In this document: piece by piece, positions 56,797 through 64,000 of the stretch
Layout of the letters: every line of letters starts with the position of its first letter
Numbering within the stretch: position 1 is the first letter of the stretch
The notes under the pieces: model-generated
The model's database searches: none
Seen by the model: the letters and a program-made list of their open reading frames with translations, nothing else
Told to the model about the DNA's origin: nothing
From: Valencia hispanica
Lineage: Eukaryota; Chordata; Actinopteri; Cyprinodontiformes; Valenciidae
Assembly (NCBI GenBank): GCA_963556495.2
Contig: OY747704.1
Span: 1,029,001 to 1,093,000, forward strand
DNA length: 64,000 bases
Reading direction: 5' to 3'
Made by a program: the position numbers and the translations under genes

Positions 56797-58065
56797 GAGA
56801 CAACACCGCCTGACAGAAAAAATAGTAATAATGCACATCAAATTAAACAGCAGACCACGCACTACAAGGCTATCTAAACTATTTTTACCAACCACAAACA
56901 CAACTCAGATGCCACGTAAATAAATATTTGCGAACAAACTCGTAACATAATAGTTTTGTCAACCCAGCCGCCACATTTCTGGCTCTGCCACTGAAATCCT
57001 TTGTGCTAAATACACAATCAACCCCTCAAATGAAAGCAGAGAATCTGCCGATTACAAAGATCCATCTGCCAAGACGCTACACCAATGCACCGCAGAGATA
57101 TAAGCCGAAGTATAACACAACAAGAAATCGCTTTTCAGAATCACAGTAGTAAAATTTGCCTTACCTTTGCTGTTTTGCCATGTAAAGATGATTTATTTGG
57201 AAAATAAACACTATTTTCTGATACTTCCATCTCTTATGCACCATTAAAAACTTTCTGGGCGTTTCTATTACGATTTTTGGTTCCTAGTAAGTGTTTTTAG
57301 TTTGTTCGCCGAGAAGCCTGGCATTTCCCCGAGGCTCTGTTCTCGGCTCCCTGGTTGGCTGACTGTGTTGTCAATCTAGTTTGGCAAGTTTTGCCGTTAT
57401 TCTATTGGCTTTTAAGAATCCAACAAGGTATCGCTCATGCAAATTGACCAATCCGCTGCGAGGGTAGGTCTTTGCGTAAAATAAAACTACCAGCCGGCAA
57501 GATGGCGCATTACGCAAGAGGGCGCACGACACACAATACAAAAATATACATATAAACATTATTGCAATATGATCAGATTTTTTTCCAAAAACGCCCAAAA
57601 GTGTTTATTTTAGGACTACTGAACACTATGTGACATTAAAATGAAAAATATAACTTTTACAGGACAAAAATAGAAATGGCACTATTTGTTCCAAACTGGA
57701 CACCTCGCGTGACTTGCCTGTACTAAAACCTCTCTAGTTTTGTTCTGCTTTACATAATCAGTATCAGTTTTTGCAGAGATAATGTCCACATGTTATATTT
57801 ACATTTTATTAAGTAACCACTGCCATTCAAGCAATATCCATAGAGTTTTTCAATATAAAACCTGTTTGTTTTTTTAGGCGGAGCAAAAAAAACATTTCTG
57901 CTGTGTTCAATCTTCAGTTTTTCCTAACCTGTAACAGATAGATGTATAATTATGCATGCTATCAATTCTACTCAATGTTACCTTTACAATGACACCAAAA
58001 TGGTTCAAATACTCCTTTTGGTTGCTGAAATATACACATTTTTCATGGGTAAGCATTTTTCAAGA
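56797..58065. mobile_element. Unassigned 1.27-kb block splitting L2-C, flanked by AACAGGCTT
   Basis: The reverse transcriptase of L2-C breaks after LKGTVLNLIK (about 56775) and resumes at CRSYLSD (about 58110). The 9-bp direct repeat AACAGGCTT is at 56788-56796 and 58066-58074. No inverted repeats or proteins are visible between them. The repeat could be a target duplication or chance. Confidence 0.4.
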
Positions 58066-58236
58066 AACAGGCTTCAAAATAGGCCTAGGTTATAACAGGT
58101 CCTGGTGTCGCTCCTACTTGTCTGATATGACCTTTTCTGTAAACACGGGCCAGTTTTCCACCTCTAAAATTCCCTTGAAGTTTGGGGTTCCCCAAGGATC
58201 CATTTTGGGTCCAATACTTTTTTCACTGTGGTTTTG

Positions 58237-58605
58237 AAAGGGTGTGACCGAAAGAACAAGATCACAGATGGGCAGCTGAAAGGATTTTCCTCCGCTGGGA
58301 GTCTGGGCTCTTCCTTAGCGATAGGGTGAGAAGCTTGGTCATTCGGTCAGTTGAGGTAGCTGGGGCATCTGCCTCCTGGATGTCTCCATGGTGGGGTGGT
58401 CCAGGCACTTTCCACTGGGAGGAGACCCAGAAGAAGACCCAGAGCATGCTGGTGGGACTATGTTCTTCTGCTGGCCTGGGAACGCCTTGGGATTCCCCCT
58501 GAGGAGCTGGATCAATTGGCTGGAGAGAAGGAAGTCTGGGTCTCTCTGCTTAAGCTGCTGCCCCTGGTGACCACTATCAGATAAGCAGAAGGTAGTAGAT
58601 GGATG
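58237..58605 (+). pseudogene. Rex3/RTE-type LINE, 3' terminal fragment
   Basis: Starts in GTGTGACCGAAAGAACAAGATC. It gives degenerate versions of the segment in 41195-41571 and then an open end, LAWERLGIPPEELDQLAGEK with EVWVSLLKLLP. It finishes with GTAGATGGATG. Joined directly to L2-C sequence. Confidence 0.82.
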
Positions 58606-59214
58606 TATTTGTTTATTATTTTCTGCAGGGGAATGTATAGCATTTTTCCTGCACTACAGTTACCTATAAGTTAATTTACATCTGCAATTGTTTGGTGGCA
58701 TATTGGAATTTTCAACACAATTAAGTCCCTCTGTACACATACGTGTACATTTTGTTTGGCAACATACGAGATCAATACTGTTATTTTTTTTTGCCTAATT
58801 TGTATGTCATGGGAAACTTGCATCGCTTGTATGCATATCTAAATAAGAATAAGCAATGAAATATGATTGGACTTGGACTTGCCCTGTTGATGTTTGGTTG
58901 TAGAGGGGACACGCAAGCTTTGTCTTATGCTCTCAGTCATTTTAAAATTTTCCTGCAGTGTGTTTTACTCTTCTGACTGTGGTAATAAAACCCAAAATCT
59001 GATGTCCCACATGTGTACACCAGGTTAATTAAATCACTGTAAAGTTGTGTATTTATTATTTATTAGCATACTTTCACACGGGCCAGAATATAGATGTAAA
59101 GATGTAAGAATGGATTTTAAACGTTATATTGCAACATTCATTACTAGTCAGGAGAAAAAAAGATAAATGTAATAACAAATACATTTGGTCAAAACAACCC
59201 AGCAATGAGAGTGA
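58606..59214. other. No recognisable gene
   Basis: AT-rich, with no protein similarity or inverted repeats seen. Confidence 0.35.
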
Positions 59215-59445
59215 AAATAACATGAAAACTGGGTTAAAAAAAGATACCCAACAATTACTGTATGTAGAATTAACCCAAGGGTTTTGTTAAGGTTACCAAA
59301 TATTTGGGTTATGCAATCTACTCAACTCACTGGGTTGATTACATAACCCAACTGTATCTGTTAAAATAACTCAGTGTGAGACCACTATATACCCAGTGGC
59401 TGGGTTAAAATTAGGTTGTTTTCAATCAGATTTTTTTAGAGTGTA
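59215..59445. repeat. GGGTTA/TAACCC-rich interspersed repeat
   Basis: Repeated GGGTTAAA, AACCCAA and TTGGGTTA units in both orientations, ending TTTTTAGAGTGTAC. This is the pattern of a common teleost non-autonomous DNA element rather than a telomere. Confidence 0.5.
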
Positions 59446-59449
59446 CAAG

Positions 59450-59540
59450 CTGCCTGGAGGTTTCGAGAGGACAGAGCAGAGCCACAGAAAGATGAAGACA
59501 GGACACAGAGGATGTTTAGTTACTGGTTAGGATTGTTGGT
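59450..59540 (-). repeat. Scrap of L2-A 3' untranslated region
   Basis: GACAGAGCAGAGCCACAGAA and GGACACAGAGGATGTTTAGTTACTGG match the plus-strand order of the reverse L2-A copy around 34490-34595, with a gap. Confidence 0.65.
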
Positions 59541-61126
59541 ATTTATCCTCTGGCCTGTGTTTTTCTCAACACACTACAACAACTGAGAAGGTATTTTAAA
59601 AGATACAGAGTCAGTGTTGGATAAAATGTAACTAATAGTTAGGATGTTCTAAAGAAATAAATTAAAAGCATGACCATTTTTCACTTCTAAACAGTTTCAG
59701 CAAATCTCTCTGGATCTTCAGGTCTCAGTCAGAGCTGCAGCCCTGTGGACATTAGTCCACTGCAGCTGACATTCAATCTTTGCTAAATTTTCTGCCCTTC
59801 TTGTCAAATGGAGAATGACCTGATTATCGCATGAGTGTGCATCTCTAAGAATGGCGCTGGACAAATTGAAATGGCAGCAGTAAGATGAGAGAAGTTAATG
59901 AAATGTACCTTGGGTTGAATACCTTGAGGGATGGGTTTGGAATTGGGCCTATGATTAAAAATCACTCAGAAGGAGAAGAAATGTGGAAAGACGGGGTCAG
60001 GTCCAAGACTTATTCTACACTCTGCCTCTGAGACACTCTGGAGAAACATCTGAGAATTTCAAACAACATTAAAGCACATTTGAATTAGATTTTGCCTTTC
60101 ATTAGGTTCTTTTGCTTGTGAAATATGGATAAATATACTATCTTCATGTGTCATAACCATACTGGAACTTTAATACTGCTTTTTTCTTCTTTTGTTGTGC
60201 TTCAAGTTACAAAAATATCCACTCAAACACAGACGTGGAGAGACCCTTTCCCCTTGGAGGTGTGTTAAATATCTTACAGTGTTTGTTAAAATAGCAGTCA
60301 ATTGTTTAATGTGGTTCAAAATGAAGTAGGCTAATCAAGAAAACAAAAAGCTTTTTAAAGACAAACTAGGGCTGTTGTGCAATAAGTAGAGAAAAGAAGA
60401 AGGAGGTGCTCCACATTTCCCAGGGAGTCTCAACCCAGCTGCTAAATGGAAAGGGGGATTGTGTCCAGTGGAGGCCACAGCAGGCAGGCTTTGGAGAGAG
60501 CCGGCCTATTTAAATACGATTGATGACCTGCTGAATGCAGCATTCTGCACATCTTTTTAGTCTTATGACATAAAGTGGCTGGGGAGGGGAGGGGATGCAT
60601 GACCAACACTCCAGCCCTCAGGAAGTCTGAAAGGGCTGCTTGGAGGGGGCTTTTAGCTGGATGGATCACCTGTCGCCACAATGGTTAACACTTGCAGTAA
60701 CCCAGAAGTGTCAGGGTCTGTAACATGAATGCCTGTAGTGTGGCTGGCTGGGAGAGTCGCAGTCACATGGGCTACAAAAGTTATTGCTGTGCACAACAAA
60801 AATTGAATTGATGCTCACTGTTCCATAACCCCCGTCCCATTTATCCATCAGTGGCTTATGCCGCTGTAATCTGGTGTAGAAGATTGGTCGACCGACAGTA
60901 GAATGTGCCGTCCGGAGGGAGGTGGGCCGAGTGGAGCTGGTGTCAATCAGAGATTGATTATCTTAAGCAACAAAATAACAGAGGTGCATGTCTGGCAAAA
61001 CTGATGGACAGGTCCTTTCACTGATTGTTAGGGTATAAATCTTACACAGATGCAAACAAATGACATCAATCGCACTGCAGCACTCTCTCATGACATCCCC
61101 CTTTGGCCTTGTGGTTGCTCTCTGTT
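59541..61126. other. No recognisable gene
   Basis: About 1.6 kb with no long frame. A minus-strand frame at 60442-60681 is unrecognised. No repeat structure was seen. Confidence 0.35.
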
Positions 61127-62291
61127 GTCAATCAAAATCAGAAAGGTTTTTATTGCCACATGTGTGAACAGGTTCACAACATTAGGAAATTGCTGCAGTA
61201 CTTTGTGCAACATAAAACAAACACTTCTAAGCATGCAATAAATAAAAAATTGAAATGAAATGGGGTAAACAGATTAATATATACATGAGTGCAGGTTATG
61301 ATCAGTGCAAAATCAGACAGGTGCAAACACACAACACAGGGTCATATGACAGAAACAGAGCGGGTGGTGGGAACACTCTTAGAGTTATTGTTCATGAGTC
61401 CAACAGCAGAGGGTAAGAAACTGTTCTTATGTCAAGAGGTTCTGGTCGGAATGGACCGGATATTCCTGCCTGAAATGGGCAGGTAAAAAAGACTGTGTCC
61501 AGGGTGAGAAAGGCCGGCTGTGATGCGACCTGTACACCCAAGTGCCCTGGAGGTGCACAAGTCCTGTAGAGCTGGGAGTCTGCACCCAATCACCTTCTCA
61601 GCAGAGCGTACAACATGCTGCAGTCTCTGTTTGTCCGTGATCATAGCTCCAGCATACCACATGGTGATCGAGGGGGTGAGGATGGACTCGATGATTGTAG
61701 TGTAGTACTGCATCATCGTCCGTGCCAGCAGGTTGAATTGAGGGTCTTGAGCTAGGAGAGAACGAGGCGCACCACAGATGTCATAGCGACAGTTCTGTAG
61801 TCATTTAATCCAGTGATCCTTGGCTTCTCAGGGAAAGGGACTGTGGTGGTCTTAAAGCAGGCAGGCATATGACATGCCTCAAGTGAGGAGTTGAAAATGC
61901 CCGAAAACACTGGGGCCAGCTCATTTGCACAGTGTCTAAGAGTTGCAGGAGACACATCATCTGGGCCAGGGTCTTTCCGGGCATTCAGGCTGTTAAAATG
62001 CTTCCTCACATCTTCTTAATGAATATAAAAGATTGTGGTGGAAGAAGGTGATCTTAAGCCCTCATAGGTGTGGGGTGTGCTGAGGGTGAAGTCCTTGTTG
62101 GTGGTGATGGCTCTGAGGTGGGAGAAGTGGGTGACTTAGTGTCCATAGTGTCTATATTGTTGGAACTAGTGGAGGTACGAGGGTTTGCATGATGGCTCAT
62201 CGAAACGACAGTAAAAGTCATCATCAATGAAAAATTATCAAAAGCAGTCATCAATGGAGTGGAGGGGGTTAGGCTTGTAGTTAGTTACTTT

Positions 62292-63117
62292 TAGGGATGC
62301 ACCGATACCACTTTTTTGGAAAACGAGTACGAGTACTTGCAATTCAGTACTCGCCGATACCGATACCGAGTACTTAATAAAAACATGATTTAAATTTACA
62401 GGTAACAGCTTTAGTCATATAATTTAACAAAAAAACAAGGGACTAGTTTTAAATTAAGAACATTTATTTAAAATGAAAAGCATATTGTATGCAACATATT
62501 ACAGAGTAAATAATTATATTGATGATATCATATCTAGGCTCCAGAACATGGAGGAGACGCAGGAATCCCACATTTTCTACCTCCGAGAGTGGCTGGTCAT
62601 TCAATGCAATGTACTCGATAATTGCCTGTGTTATTTTCACAGCACGTGGATTATCTCTGGACATTTTCTCTCGTCTTGCAAGAGTTTGCTGTAGCGTGGG
62701 TTGTGTTGGTTTAGAAACGTGGGTAAACTCTTTGTACTCGTGTACTCGTCGTGTTGGGATTTTAGGTGCTTGATTAAATTACTTGTGTTTAATGTGCTAC
62801 CTTTTTAGCCTCCTCTGGACAATTTCGCTGAGCAAAATTTGCAGTCCGCCTTTGTTTTGTCGTCTTCATTCACCTTGAAATAGTTCCACACGGTTGACAT
62901 GTCTCGTCTCGTCTCGCCTTCTCCCCGCTCTGAGCTGCAGCCGGGGCGGGCACTCGGCGCCTGTGGTTAACCCCTCACAAGCCGCTCAAACATTGACATT
63001 TCTCAGACCGTGGTATCGGTCCCCGGTATCGGGGGACTTTTAACGAGTACGAGTACTTTAGAAAATGTGGTATCGAGGCCGATACCAGATACCGGTATCG
63101 GTATTGGTGCATCCCTA
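62292..63117 (-). mobile_element. Internally deleted hAT element (826 bp) keeping a BED-finger fragment
   Basis: The ends TAGGGATGCACC and GGTGCATCCCTA are perfect inverses. GTTACTTT is duplicated at 62284-62291 and 63118-63125. GATACC/GTACTCG-type repeats fill both subterminal regions. The minus strand retains the N-terminal part of a hAT transposase, but the catalytic domain is gone, so the element depends on another copy. Confidence 0.93.
62464..62899 (-). pseudogene. hAT transposase N-terminus with BED zinc finger (truncated)
   Basis: From ATG at about 62899 the minus strand reads MSTVWNYFKVNEDDKTKADC, then KFCSAKLSRGG, a stop, and STLNTSNLIKHLKSQHDEY. The CxxC pair and the HxxxxH pair with the W/F positions form a BED-type zinc finger, the DNA-binding module of hAT transposases. 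A later frame (62664-62464) continues VKITQAIIEYIALNDQPLSE and LRLLHVLEPRY, the conserved segment after the finger in ZBED/hAT proteins. The DDE and dimerisation regions are absent. Confidence 0.8.
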
Positions 63118-63837
63118 GTTACTTTCCTACAAGTTTTCCACACAGAGACTAAGTCATTCTCTGAAATCTGCTGCTGGATATTCTGTGCTGGTGTCTAGCA
63201 ATGTCCACTTCTTTGCTAAACCTGTATTTGGCCTCTTTGTAGCAGTCCCTGTCTCAGCTTCTGATAGCTTCTCTCTTTTGTAGCCACAGCTGTTTGAGTT
63301 TAGGAGTTTGTTGATGTTATAACTCACCCTGGTGCGTGACGGCCCAATGCTGTCCTCCCAGAAGTGGATATGGGAGATGTGTCCGTAAACTCATACAAGC
63401 TGTCAGAAGCAGCACTCATTGCCTCCCAGTCTGTAGTTTCTAGACACGTGCGAAGCTCCTCCACAGCCTCATTGCTACACAGTTTTATAGTCTTCATGAG
63501 AGGTTTGGAGAGCTTGAGCCTCTGTCTGTACGCAGGGATCTCATGGATCATCACGTGGTCAGAAAGTCAGAGTGTAGCGCGGGGCATTGAGTGATAGGCC
63601 AAACTTATTGTGTTGTAACAGTGACCCAGTGTCCTCTCCTCTGGTCGTATATACTATTTATATTTGGGAAGTTCCTGGCTCAAGTTGGCTTTGTTAAAGT
63701 CCCCAAGAGCAATGATGAGAGAGTCCAGGTATGTCCTCTCCATGCACAGTATCTGGTCCGCCAGGGTGCACTGAGCCCCATGCACGTCCGCGTCTGGTGG
63801 GATGTCAACAGCGGCCAGAATAAATGAAGCTAACTCC

Positions 63838-64000
63838 AGTTGGGATCCATTTTCCACAAATAAATTCAACATACTGTTGTATGGCGGAAGCCATTCTCTC
63901 CAGATGGACTGAGCAGACTGCATTTCCCAGCATTCCTAGCAATGACCCCAACACACTCCCATTGGTCAGTGGCCACCAATGCTGATTTCAACAATGACAT
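63838..64000 (-). repeat. Repeat family X, copy C (partial, at window edge)
   Basis: On the minus strand it has TGGCCACTGACCAATG, GGAATGCTGGGAAATGCAGT and TTTGTGGAAAATGGATCCCA, matching the ends of copies A and B. It joins the Rex1-type endonuclease sequence near 63838. The other end is outside the window. Confidence 0.6.

Larger units (their letters stand above)
55090..58236 (+). mobile_element. Third L2-like LINE ('L2-C'), degenerate, with two insertions
   Basis: Reads VNTRSLANNTFLKLLLSL (55118), then LDFLFLTEIWIRAGEITPFL with GKGSGVALVF (55178-55414): an endonuclease. After a MITE (55514-55737) come linker remnants and reverse transcriptase pieces: FKYAGVQPLLKKKDLDLNV, CQSGFKIGHSTESAL (56535-56580), MDLSAAFKTVGHNILLSYLD (56671), and, beyond an insertion, CRSYLSDMTFSVNTGQ and FGVPQGSILGPILFSLWF (58095-58235). 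It then passes into Rex3/RTE sequence. Many stops. Confidence 0.75.
61127..63837 (-). mobile_element. Rex1-type LINE, reverse strand, with central deletion and a hAT insertion
   Basis: Reading leftwards: endonuclease end (63837-63654, LASFILAAVDIPPDADVHGA, LIIALGDFNKANLSQELPKY), then linker IPAYRQRLKLSKPLMKTIK (63554-63324). The hAT insertion comes next (62292-63117). Then SLNARKDPGPDDVSPATL and LNDYRTVAMTSVV (62009-61752), the start of the reverse transcriptase. The palm is absent. YYTTIIESILTPSITMWYAG and PSHPGHSLFYLPISGRN (61716-61432) are the C-terminus. A 3' region ends near 61127 with AAAAACCTTTCTGATTTTGA on the minus strand. This motif order matches Rex1 of fish, from memory. Confidence 0.8.

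Overview
This is a teleost fish genomic window. It has no prokaryotic gene layout and is low in coding content. It is built almost entirely from element families typical of ray-finned fish: Tc1-like and hAT DNA transposons, L2, Rex1-, Rex3/RTE- and L1-type LINEs, an endogenous retrovirus, related single LTRs and a piggyBac remnant. The species cannot be fixed from the sequence alone.

The one convincing single-copy host coding segment is a 351-bp exon on the minus strand (28937-29287). It has clean AG/GT splice sites, and its translation matches, from memory, the region between the transmembrane helix and the ZU5 domain of the netrin receptor UNC5D. Much of the window is therefore probably intron of an unc5d gene read right to left. 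A second gene-like unit is a broken multi-exon member (about 1338-3960) of an expanded teleost family usually labelled SAMD3-like. A short exon-like N-terminus of a ZMYM/hAT-derived gene lies at 26545-26681.

Layout. 1-500: tail of a Tc1-like transposase. 500-4010: SAMD3-like pseudogene split by a hAT MITE with a perfect 8-bp duplication. 6236-9426: single LTR, hAT-like element, then a complete Tc1-like transposon with an intact 334-aa DD34E transposase. 9440-16032: Rex1-type fragment, then one L2 element ('L2-A') opened by four later insertions. 16502-17490: another related LTR and an unassigned repeat ('family X'). 17958-24520: palindromic TTAA element carrying a 5.84-kb endogenous retrovirus. 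26.2-28.4 kb: two large GATA-type microsatellites in opposite orientation. 29.6-31.6 kb: Tc1, LTR-like and L2-A fragments. 34.1-36.1 kb: reverse L2-A. 36.4-37.7 kb: second, broken copy of the same Tc1 family. 38.05-41.6 kb: Rex3/RTE element interrupted by an L1-type LINE. 43.7-44.7 kb: piggyBac remnant. 45.8-50.0 kb: reverse L2-B carrying a 1.35-kb hAT element. 50.2-53.1 kb: chimeric L2-A/L2-B element followed by L2-B. 53.8-58.6 kb: Rex3 fragments around a third L2-like LINE ('L2-C') with a 224-bp hAT MITE. 61.1-64 kb: reverse Rex1-type LINE carrying an 826-bp hAT derivative that still encodes a BED-finger fragment.

No undescribed functional system could be supported. The most informative points are the near-identical LTRs around a decayed retroviral interior, the in-frame LINE chimera with a microhomology junction, the intact Tc1 transposon, the gene-family pseudogene split by a hAT element, and the three copies of the unassigned repeat X.
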